64,000 nucleotides of DNA from Thalassia testudinum. Lineage: Eukaryota > Streptophyta > Magnoliopsida > Alismatales > Hydrocharitaceae. A model generated the notes under the pieces. The model did no database searches. It saw nothing but the letters and a program-made list of their open reading frames with translations, and was not told the origin of the DNA. Position 1 is the stretch's first letter. Every line of letters starts with the position of its first letter. A program made the translations under genes and the position numbers. Where the stretch lies: contig JAZHRO010000073.1 of the NCBI GenBank assembly GCA_037157565.1, positions 96,326,001-96,390,000 of the forward strand, in the 5' to 3' direction. This document shows positions 32,543-42,059 of the stretch, in pieces.

Positions 32543-33612
32543 AATGGTATCTTTTACGCCATTCAGCCAAGCGTGAAGGTATGCACGGAAGATGGAAAAT
32601 CATGTAAAAAGTTGGACACTTGAATATCTTTAATAAAGTGTTTTCCTCAAGATCCCTAAAAAGATGAGTGGTAAAGATAAAGGGATCAAAATAAAATAGA
32701 GAAATGGAAAAAGGACCCCGGTCTGGCCATGGTTTGAATTGATGATGAAAACCAAACTCAGGTGGATCAAGTGGTAGGTCCAATAGAAAAGGGAGGGGAA
32801 AGGAGTTAGTGAGATGCAGGATGGGTGAAGTTAGTGTGGATATTTTTGGTGAAAAATCAGGAAGATGAAAAGGGGGAAAGTCAAACCCTAGTTGATCTGG
32901 AAAGTCTTGGACCACATAATTATCCTTAGAATAAGAATCAATAAAGTCTAGATCAATAGTGGTCAAAGATGAATGAGATTGGATCAACATAGACTTCTCA
33001 AATACTGCTTCCATTTTATTATCAGTGTCCTCAAAAATTTTGTGATCAATGGACCTCTTGGAAGCTTGAAATAAATCTAATGAGAAGGTTACTGCAACTT
33101 ATATTCATTTTCCCAGAATGAGAATTGATATTAGCTGCTGCCATAATCAGAAAAGGTCTTCCAAGGATGGTATTAATGAGAGCCTTAGGTACCTCTATTT
33201 CAAGGACTAGAAAATTTCCCAGAAATAGACAATTCTGGACCTTGATAATACTATCCTCAAAAACTCCCCATGGTTGAATGTTAGATCAGTCTTCCAATTG
33301 AAATTGAACCTTAGTAGGTTTTAAATCACTGAATCGAAATTCCTTAAATATGACTGGAGGGACGAGATTACTATAGGTACTTAAGTCGAGAGGGGTGAGA
33401 AAAAAAATGGTGTCAGTTATGACAATTGAGATGAGTGATGTGCCCTGGTCCTTTTTTGTGAAAGGCAGCTTGCTCTGAAAAACTAAGCTGGCTGTCTTTG
33501 AAAGGACCAACCTTTCTAGATTCTGATCATGCCCTTTTGAAGTAAATTTTTTAGAGGCATGGGGAGAATCTAGGAAGGGAATATTCCTCTTGACTTGCTC
33601 AAATAAGTCCAA
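32543..33612 (-). pseudogene. Ath4 protease-like remnant and unassigned tail
   Basis: The minus-strand frame 33612-33286 contains LFEQVKRNIPFLD, which resembles the Athila segment before protease. It leads into 33285-33100, which translates to GVFEDSIIKVQNC, LGNFLVLEIEVPKA and ILGRPFLIMAAA. LxxILGRPFL is the C-terminal signature of Athila-type aspartic protease. The DTG active-site part is not visible. Beyond a stop near 33060 the frame 33014-32451 is Pro/Phe/Leu-rich and unassigned, reaching the conserved 3' block at 32542-32527. No reverse transcriptase or integrase follows. It is inactive and truncated by deletion. Confidence 0.65.
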
Positions 33613-34614
33613 AGGATTTGGTCAGAGGGCTCTGATTTTGGATTGTTGGATTGCGATTTTTGAGAGTGGGAAATAGGGTTTGAATCAGGTGTTTTTGGGA
33701 TTTCTTTTCTTCTTCCATATTGAGGTTAGGGGAGTCAATTTGCATTGGTTGAGAATCAGTTTCATCATTTGAATGTGAAGGCCTTAAATCCATGGTGGTT
33801 TCCTCACTCCTCAAGGTCTCTGCATACGTAGCTTGGTGATCACTGGGAGGAGGTGGGGGGGCCTGATGTTGATAGAAACTAGGTTAGTGCTACGATATTG
33901 GGTTAATAGGAGGCTGAACCGTGTGGTTCTAATGTTGGTATCCACCCAGGTGTTGGTTCTTGTGATTAATAAAGTTTAGTGTGGGTTGGGATGGTGAGTG
34001 TCCTGCAGGTCTTTGAGTCGGAATATCCCCAAGTTGATCATTGAGATTGTTAATAAGACGGGTTGTTTCCTTTGTTTTTCTTTGTAACTCCTACAGGGTT
34101 TTCATCATCTGGGCATTAATGTCTTCTTGAGATTGCTCAGATTGATAAGTCTGATTTGAACCATACCCTCCAAATGGGTTCTGTTGTTGGTGTGGAACCG
34201 GATTGGTCTAGGAGTGAGTCGGATAATTCCCCCCATTAGAGGAATTTTCAATTTCTCCTGGAAAGTAGGGACATTTTGGGTGGGGTGATGATTGGGATAA
34301 ACATAATTCCCTATTGAACCATAGAAAGCCTTAGAATAATAATTATACTCAGCACGGGATTCATGCAGATTTTCTCTCTTGTGGGTGTTAAAAGGGGTGA
34401 GATGTGGAATGTGTGGAGCTTGGGCAAGTGTGGCAAGACTCCCTTGGTTGGCTAGGTTTGTTAAATCCTTATGCAACTGTTGTTTCTTAACTTGTAGCTG
34501 AGCCATGATAGAGTAGAGATTAGGTGGAGGGGCCTGATTAAGTAGCTCCTGGGTGGAAAAATACGGGAAAGAAAAATTAGCATGCGGGTTAGAGGAACAA
34601 TTTTGATTTTTCAT
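33613..34614 (-). pseudogene. gag: Ath4 gag remnant lacking the capsid core
   Basis: The frame starts at ATG 34614 (MKNQNCSSNP) and contains MAQLQVKKQQLHKDLTNLAN (about 34505-34450), homologous to Ath3's MAQLQADQQQLTRTITNLAN. In Ath3 this is followed by the core beginning PLKDFYDPSNYED. In Ath4 it runs straight into sequence that in Ath3 lies beyond the core (minus strand of 18357-18480: gaatataatc.., atagaaagcc..). The deletion removes the retrotransposon-gag fold. After 34105 come a coiled segment (QMMKTL, ELQRKTKETTRLINNLNDQL) and acidic frames to 33613 with stops. It encodes no working capsid. Confidence 0.78.
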
Positions 34615-36275
34615 TTTTAAAGAAGAGGAAGAATGCAGGAAGTCTTTTATTTTGGGGAGGCAAAATCAAGTGGTCCCTCCAAGTGTGGAGTTTTGGACTG
34701 TTGCCCGTGCAAAATAGAAGAAACGAGAGGGGAAGAGAAGAGATGGAGATGAGAGAAGTGTGCACACAAGCAATCAAATTCTAGACCTAACTTAATTGTG
34801 ACTCCCTAGAAATTGACCTAAGACTTGGTCTACCTAGGAAATAAGTAATCAACAGTGAATACCCGTTCTGTCAACAAATCTAGCAAAGTTGCTTAAGAAG
34901 AGGTTTGAGCCCAAGCGTTTCCCAGGAAAATTCCCAAGTGCTTGTACAAACCCGCACCTGGTAGTTTGACACTGTCCCTCAGCCTGAACACCAGATATAA
35001 ATGACAGAATTGGTATTAACTATAAAAAACTTAAGACCTATATAGCAAGCCTAAGTTGATGAAATCCTTAGGGGTCAAATTGCTAGCAATTTTAATTAGG
35101 TCTAGGATACTAGTGTACACACGGAAGGTGGAGGGCGTTAATTGGGTTGTTGCCTTGTCATTTCAACTTTTAGTGTGTATGCAAAAATTGGAAACTGGCC
35201 CCAATGAAAAGCAAGTTGTCACACAATTATTGTATTTTTATCTTTTAAGATTGGATTTAACTTAGTGTATTTTTAGGGTTTTCTTTTTAAGTTTTCAAAC
35301 AAGTTTGAGATTCCACAAACAAGAGGAAATCAAGTTGTATGGGTGAAGATATGTTTCCTTTTATTGTTTGTTTCTAAAAATGCAAAAAGAAACCCTAATC
35401 CAATTGGTCCTAGGACAGAAATTTAACTACCAATGAGTTGTTTTAGGCTTTCTGTATTAAGTAGTGGTCCAAACAATTCAAACAACACCACTACTTTGAA
35501 AAGAATCAAACAAATATTCAAGAAAATATTTTTGTAAGATTTTAGGAATTTGTTTGATAATTGTTTTAAATGTTTACTTGTACTGGTGTCAAAGTCCAAA
35601 AATAATACCTATGGGTATTTTAGACTTTTCAGTATTACCACCGACCTTAGAAAATTTTGGTGATTTTATACGATGTGTAGAATTTCACAAGGATTCCAGA
35701 AAGTTAAATTTCATAAAAATTCTGAGTATAAAAATTTTAAAAATTTACAGAGAGTAGCAAAACAGGAAGATTAGAGGGTGTGACCCCTCTGTAGTCCAAA
35801 AATTTCAAAAATTAAATACAAATCCAATTGATCTAAAATTTGGAACAGATGTTCCTAACTTAATTTGGAATCACTGTATGAAAGTTTATATTTTAAGAGG
35901 GTTGTGGTGTTGGGGATTAATTTTTCAAGTCTGGACAGAAATTTGGACCCGAAAAATAGAACACCAATACTTGAAATGGAGTGGTGTTGATGATGCAAAC
36001 AAGCAATCAATGAGTTTTAAAAAGTACCACTCCACTTAATTAAGTTATTTAAGATCCTGAAAGTTAAGTTTAGTGTATTTTGGTAGTCTTTTAGTTTAGG
36101 TGTGACAAGAGAGAAGAAACCAACCTGAAAATCTGCGAGTAGAAAAGGAACTTTGAGCTTTCGCTTCCAAATTCCTGCTTTCTTCCTACAATACCTGCAC
36201 ACACAAGAGAAAAGAAAGAGAAGGGAATGAGATCCACTTCAAGCAAGAGAAAGAAAGATTAAGCAAAGCCATGCC
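34615..36275 (-). other. Ath4 leader
   Basis: 1.66 kb, collinear with the Ath3 leader, with the TTTGACACTGTCCCTC block near 34965-35000. No gene is seen. Confidence 0.6.
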
Positions 36276-36293
36276 TCCTCGGAAACGGCTCCA
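36276..36293 (-). other. Ath4 primer-binding site, tRNA-Asp type
   Basis: The minus strand reads TGGAGCCGTTTCCGAGGA, three mismatches from the tRNA-Asp complement. Confidence 0.75.
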
Positions 36294-36714
36294 AAAAGTG
36301 ATGCGAAGAATCGCGTGATTTGTAAAAGCGGGTTTTTAATGTCGTTGTAACACGTGAATTTGCATACACTTTTAAATTTGTATCCTAGATAGGGGAGTAT
36401 CTAGGGTCGTGCAAGGAGGCAAAAATTACAATTCAATTCTCTTGCTAAAAATAAATCTCAACTTTCTTTTTGGTATTTTAAATATATATATATATATATA
36501 TTTTGTGCTTTGAAATAATACGGGCAAAGTGTGAATTATGATGAAAAAGTGCTAACACCTAAAATGCTAAGCTAAAACTTAAGAGATTAAAATGTCCACT
36601 ACCTAAGCTCACTCTAGGCAAGTGGAGGCCTAGAGTAATTAGGGAGTGGAGGTAGAAAAAGTGCTAGAACAAAAGTAACAATTGCAATAGGAAATTAAAA
36701 AGAAGAAAATTTGA

Positions 36715-37086
36715 TTAACTAGAATTTGTGTTCTTTTCAAAGACAAGCAGAGGAATGCTTCTACTAGAAATGAAAAAAAATAAAAGCAATAAAAGAAACA
36801 CAAATCCTCTTGCAAAATTTGGTGAAGAAGGGAGTCTTCTCACTCCAAGCCTAGCTGCTCCTTGGCTTGAAAAGAGGGCCTCCTTCTTCTCCTTCCTTGA
36901 GAGCTCCTCTAAGGTGGATGCTACCACCTTCAATGCTCTCCTCCAAGGGTGGGCATGCACCACCCTCAAATTCTCCTCCACGGTGGCATGGACCACCTTC
37001 AAGATCTCCTCCAGAGATCTTCCCTGCCTGTCTCCTCCTTTGGCTGGCGTGGGCTCCAAAGAGAAGGGAAGACGGGAAGGCACCAA
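36715..37086 (-). other. 123-codon frame inside the Ath4 LTR, kept open in both copies
   Basis: The frame starts about 120 bases downstream of the TATA box, so it would lie near the 5' end of the transcript. It contains three tandem degenerate repeats coded by about 34-bp DNA units (36903-37008), giving VVHAT/VVHAH/VVAST segments, and ends with a Leu/Phe-rich stretch. The 3' LTR copy (21310-21681) has the same length. Whether it is translated is unknown. It may be a short upstream frame or chance. Confidence 0.35.
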
Positions 37087-37205
37087 AGGGATAGAATATC
37101 CCCTTAATCTTCTTCTTCTTCTCTCTTGGGCATGGGCTCTAGGTAGAGTATGAGAGTGAATTTGCTAGCCAAGGATGGTTTGAATGGTGGTGGGTAGTGT
37201 AAGTC

Positions 37206-37213
37206 TTTTTATA
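37206..37213 (-). promoter_or_regulatory. TATA box of Ath4 5' LTR
   Basis: The minus strand reads TATAAAAAGACTT, matching LTR-D's TATAAAAAGACC. Confidence 0.55.
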
Positions 37214-38559
37214 AGGTAGGATGGGGGGTTAAGGTGACTCTTGAAATGGATGGCTAAGATGGGAAGATGGAGGTGGTTAGTTGATCCTAGGGTTAAGAAT
37301 GGTTGGCGCCACCTAAGGGGTGTAAGGGGGCTAGTTAGGGTTGGTCAAGGGGCACCTAAAAGTTGCACCAACCATGGAGAGGTGCCATGGGTTGGCACCA
37401 ACTTTGAGGCTTCTAGAAGGTGGGATTATATGGATGGTGGAAATGGGTTTAAGGGGAGATGTGTGGTGGAGATGAAGGGGATTTTTGGAGGGCAAAGTGG
37501 TGCCAACAAGGGGTAGTTAGGGTGGCTTTGGCGCCACCTTTTTGGTGTCTTTTGGAGGTGGTGGGTAGGCTAGGTTGGCGCCAAGTAGGGTTATCTTATG
37601 TGGAGCTTAGGTGGAGCTAGTAGGTGGAGTTGTTAGGTAGGGTTTTTGGGTGGTACAAGTCAAGGAAGCTGAGGAATAATTAACTAAGCTAAGCTAACTT
37701 AGCTAATGGTGGAGTAGAGGAGGAGGTGTTGGAGCTAGGGTTTGGAGGGAGGAGCTGGTTCTGAAGAATCCGGAGCTGAAGTGGAGCTGGCAGCTGCTGA
37801 AGAGGTCAACATGGGGCTACTCCAGCTGGCTTAGCTTGCTAGTTCTTTGCTAGATACTAAGCCAAGCTAAAGTGAGCTGGCTTTTGTTGAATGGAGCTGA
37901 GGTGAGCTAGGTCTAGTGCTCCCTGGGAGGATTGAGCTGGTTGAGATAGCTAAGGTAGCTTATCTCAGTTAGCTTGAGCTAAGCTAGGTCCCCGGGAGTT
38001 GGACTTGAGCTTCCTGAGCTAGGATGAGTTCTTCTTCAGCTGGCTGGAGTTGAGTGGAGCTAGATGTAGCTGGATCTGAGCTGGGGTGAACTCCAGTCAA
38101 CTCAGCTGAGCTAGCTAGAGCTCCCTGTGGACTTGTGAGAGCTGAGATGAGCTAGACTCAACTAGGTTGAGCTGGATCTGAGCTGACTTGATCTAGGGTG
38201 AGCTAAGATGAACTCTCTTAAGCTGCCATTCAACTGAGATTAGCTGGATGGAGTTGGGATGAGCTAACCATAGCCCAAGTGAGCTAGGTTCCAACAGTGG
38301 TGTGCTGGATTAAGCTGAGTTTCAGTTAGTCTAAGCTCCTCCTTCACCATTTGCCTTCTTGAGTGCTAGGGTTTTAGGAATCTGTATATCTATTCATCCC
38401 TAAAACTCACAAAAATACATTAAAACAACAAAAGAAAATGCAATGCATGCCTAACCTAGTTAATGCCTAAATGCAGGCCAAAAACCCATTTGCGAAGTAA
38501 AATCCTAAGAGCTAGATTTGTTTTAATGCATAAGAATGATGATAAACTGTCATTTATCA

Positions 38560-39770
38560 CCTGCGCTTCCCTCTTTGCACCTTCCATAAGAAAAACAGTG
38601 TCATCCGCGTACTGAAGAATGGGGGCCAAGGCCCTACTGTTAGTCATCAAGTATCCCCTTATCAACCCATCTGCTGCCAGCTTGCAAGCATATCTTACCA
38701 AGGTATCCACTGCAAGATTGAAAATCAATGGGGCTAATGGGCAGCCTTGCCTTACCCCACATTGAGGCTGAATCCAAGTTCGACATGGTTTCCCATTTAT
38801 CAGGGGGGAATAGGAAGCAGTCGTGATGCACCTCTTCACCCATTGTATCAAGGAGGGGGAAATTTTCTCTTTTTAAGAATTTCCCAAAGATACGGCAAAG
38901 AAATTAAGTCATAGGCTTTAGTGATGAACGATTCCTGTAGTGACCTCCTAGGTAAGAAAGTAGATTGGATGGGCATAATCAAATCTTGCAATACATCACG
39001 AATTCTATTGGCTAGGATCTTGCTGATGATAAGATAAATGGAATTCGACAAAGCAATAGGCCTATAATCTAAAAATTTCTCCGCACCCGACTTCTTTGGT
39101 AGCAAAAACAAATAAGAATTGTTCAGTCTTTCAAAACCAAAGTTGCTCTTTTCAAACTCATGTATAACTTCCATCACATCCTTGTTAAGAGCGTTCCACA
39201 TTTCCTTGTAAATGAAGACCTGAACCCCATCTAGTCCTGGAGCTCCCTCATTATTCAAACATTTGATTGCTTCCACTGTTTCATGTTCAGTAAAAGGGGC
39301 AACTAACATAGCCACCTATTCACTGCTGACACATGAAAAATCAGCCGAAGCCATCCTCCAAGAGCCTCTTGGTGCAGCCTTGGCTGCTTCTTTAAAGTAA
39401 CGACCAGCTTCATATCTAATTCCACGAGTAGAGGTAATGGTTCTCTCACCCACTTTAATAGAGGAGATGAGATTAAATCTTCTCCTAGCACTGGCAGCAA
39501 GAGGAAAGAATTTCATATTGGCATCACCTTCCTTGAGCCACAGTTGTCTAGATCTCTCACGCCAGTCCATTTCTTTCTTTATGTCCTCCCCAATGACCTG
39601 CTGTAGATATTTCCTTTGTCACTGCTCCTGGGCACTCAGAACCAGCCTGCACTCCTTCAAATCAAGCCTTTGCATCTCTGCCATTGCCTCAGCCCTCTTC
39701 TGCTCTCTGATAGTCACCACTGTCTACCCATATTCCTTCAAAATTGAGAGCATATCTGCCAGCTTTGATG
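38560..39770 (-). pseudogene. LINE1 reverse transcriptase, palm region
   Basis: On the minus strand: MDWRERSRQLWLKEGDANMKFF (39570) and RRFNLISSIKV upstream of the RT. The RT then has LNNEGAPGLDGVQVFIYKEMW (about 39260), LFLLPKKSG, DYRPIALSN and ILANRI (39315-38930). A frame change near 38850 leads to the palm: GVRQGCPLAPLIFNLAVD (about 38760) and the catalytic YADD coded at 38600-38611. The frame ends at 38565, where Ath4 is inserted, and continues without a lost base at 20897. At least one stop and one frameshift make it inactive. Confidence 0.9.
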
Positions 39771-40046
39771 CAAGCTATTGTGTGGCCAAGCCAGTCACAT
39801 TCTTATTCTGCCACCAACTGGACAACATATCTGCAAACCCCTCTTTTTTGAACCAAGACTTTTTAAGCTTGAAGTATGAACCAACATCCGCATTTACCCC
39901 ATTGTCCCACACAACTGGTGTGTGATCAAAGAATGGTCTGTCAAGGCTCATAGCAGAAGACAGGTGGTATCTTTCCAAGAGGTTTGGGTTGCCAAAGAAC
40001 CTGTCCAACCTTGATACCTTCCCACTGACATTTCTCCAGGTGAAAT
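39771..40046 (-). pseudogene. LINE1 endonuclease, C-terminal part
   Basis: The minus-strand frame begins next to Solo2 with INFTWRNVSGKVSRLDRFF and continues to SLDRPFFDHTPVVWDNG. The FTWRN, SRLDRF and SDHxPV-like segments belong to the apurinic-endonuclease-like domain of plant LINE ORF2. The upstream part is at 41507-42059. Solo2 separates them. The frame ends with a stop near 39775. Confidence 0.85.
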
Positions 40047-41501
40047 TGATGTAAACACATTTGTGAGGGTAAAATGCCTACTCATGCATGTTCCAAGGCT
40101 TAGATTTGCATTTCATGTAATAAATATTGCATAGCATGCATCATTCTGCGTTTAGAGTAGTTGTATATAATTTAGGTTAATTGCATCCTTTTTGTGGTTA
40201 GGAGAGAAGCATATTTATTTTGGAGCCTCGGATTGACAATCCAACTGTACGAATCTGATCAAGACGGCGATCGGAGTCCAACTCCTCTGAAATCACCTCG
40301 ATCAGAGTCCTGTAGCATCATATGCAGTCAGAGGAAGATCAACAGCCAAGGGGCTAGGAGACATAATTCAAAGCTTCAAATGACAAATCCGACTACGCGG
40401 ATGGATTCGAGTCGACGATCGCAGCCTAATGGCATGAAAATCAACTCAATCCGACCTCTGTAGCAACCCCTACAACAAGAAGAAGATGGACGGCCTAGAC
40501 TACGCCACATGGCGCAGCCTAGGCTGCCAGTATGCACAGTGTAGTGCTAGTGTGTCGGCGCGAATGCGTGGGGCAAGGCAGGAGCGCGGCGCTAGCGTGG
40601 AGAGAGCTGGACCTACAGCGACGCATGAGCTAGACCTACAGCGACACTTAAAGTCGTTGGTAATTCATCGCATGCCAGTAAAGCCAGCTGTGGGTGCCAG
40701 CGGGATGAGCTGCCTACAGCGACGTTTCCAGCAACAGCTTAGATGTCACTAATGGTCCCATACCTATTTTTTTGCCTCTTCTCCTCCACTATAAAAGGAC
40801 CTACACCCCCTCCCTTCCAAGCCATCTCTACCTACTCTACTCCCACTTACTCCCAAGCTCTAGCAAGCCTACCAATGCTCTATTAGAGCTTGTTCTCAAG
40901 CTCCCAAGCTGCCTATTAGTGTAGCAAACCTCTGCCCCACCAAATACTCCTACTTCCCATCTCCCTTCATAGGTCGCCTTGGAGCTGTCCTCCCACCTCC
41001 ATTCCGGTAGCAGATCGACTTCGTCTTCTCACCTCCATTCTGGAGCTATGCCGAAGCTTTCCTCAACCCGACGTCCTCCAGCATCTTACCTCCGTCGTCC
41101 TGCTCCTCACCTCCTTCATCCGAGCTTCCGCAAGGCATCGTCGTCTCGCCGAACAGCCGATTCGGGAGATTTCCTCTCACCCCCCTCTCCTTTTATGCTT
41201 TTATAGTTCATTGTAATCTACATTGAATTGATATATATCATATTTGTTCCATTTCTATTTTGTGATTCATTCTGCCTATCTTTTATTTGAAAAGCACAAA
41301 AAAAAATTTCAAAACCCTAAAATACCAAAAAGAAACAAAACAAAGCGCGGTTTTCACGTAAAGTAAACGTCACCTCCCTATGTTCAACCCGGGACTCCCT
41401 TGGAGTTTCGGTATAAATTTTATCTGATCGACGTGTTTTGCAACTACGATGACGGGTTACTTGTAACCCTGATTTCTAAACACGCGAAACACGCCCGACC
41501 A
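40047..41501 (+). repeat. Solo2, solo LTR (1455 bp) in the LINE1 endonuclease
   Basis: TGATGTAAACAC to CCCGACCA. The flanks GAAAT (40042-40046) and AAAAT (41502-41506) differ by one base. The two LINE1 flanks are adjacent endonuclease sequence. There is a TATA box at 40790-40797 and the box CTCCCTATGTTCAAC at 41374-41388. It belongs to the same family as the Ath1, Ath2 and Ath6 LTRs but in the opposite orientation. Confidence 0.88.
40790..40797 (+). promoter_or_regulatory. TATA box of Solo2
   Basis: TATAAAAG followed by GACC, with a GCGACG-rich stretch upstream (40615-40735). Confidence 0.5.
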
Positions 41502-42059
41502 AAAATCAACCCACTGACAGGGTATTCAGTGATGCCCAATACCTGCACAGTCAATTGAAATCCAGCCATTGCACTTTCAGAACTGCCCCTAGGTCTGTCT
41601 CCACTTGATAAAGGATAGCTGAAATCACCACCAACAAGCCATGGTACCTCCTGGACTCTTTGATGCACTATTGACAAGTCCTCATAAAGTTCCACCCAAC
41701 CAGCTACTGCACAAGGTCCATATATGCATGAAATGAACCAATTCAGATCACCTTGAAGGTTCTAACATCTATAGGTAAGCACATGTCTATCGTGAAGGAT
41801 TTCAATCACTTTAAGGTTGGATTTTTTCCACCATATTGCCATCCCACCAGATCTGCCAATTTCAGCCTTCCCCACACCTGTCTGCACTCCCAAATTGTCT
41901 CAGAGAGTCTGAAATAGGGCCATTTTCCTCCTCCAAATGTGTCTCTTGAATAAGAGCACAATCAATCTCCCACTTCACATGATATATGATAAGAGACGCC
42001 CTTCTCACTTTGTTAGAAAACCCACGCACATTCCATGTTAAGACTCTCATGCCTTGCAT
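41502..42059 (-). pseudogene. LINE1 endonuclease, N-terminal part
   Basis: The start is MQGMRVLTWNVRGFSNKVRR at 42059, with LIQETHLEEE (catalytic Glu) near 41950. After a frame change comes LVGGDFSYPLSSGDRPRG (about 41640). The usual GDFN motif reads GDFS here, so the conserved asparagine is lost. The frame then runs to PVSGLIF at the Solo2 junction. The domain nicks target DNA in target-primed reverse transcription. This copy is inactive. Confidence 0.88.

Larger units (their letters stand above)
20903..38559 (-). mobile_element. Ath4, non-autonomous Athila-like element inserted in LINE1
   Basis: The 5' LTR is 38559-36299, the primer site 36293-36276, the interior 36275-31152, and the 3' LTR 31151-30983 plus 22984-20903 (split by Ath5). 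CCTGC flanks it at 20898-20902 and 38560-38564. The LTRs total about 2261 and 2251 bp. The interior keeps gag N- and C-terminal parts and a protease-like piece but no gag core, reverse transcriptase, RNase H or integrase. It is a deletion derivative of an Ath3-like parent. Confidence 0.9.
36299..38559 (-). repeat. Ath4 5' LTR
   Basis: 2261 bp from TGATAAATGACAG (38559) to CTTCGCATCA (36299). It carries a TATA box at 37206-37213, GGCGCC words at 37300-37580, a GAGCT-dense stretch at about 37610-38330, and a (TA)n run at 36482-36501. A 123-codon frame lies on the sense strand at 37086-36715. Confidence 0.92.

Noticed and set aside
36482..36501. (TA)n run as a possible origin or promoter
   Set aside because: It is a simple dinucleotide repeat near the LTR end. 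The 3' LTR has a shorter version and it is not placed where a TATA box is expected.
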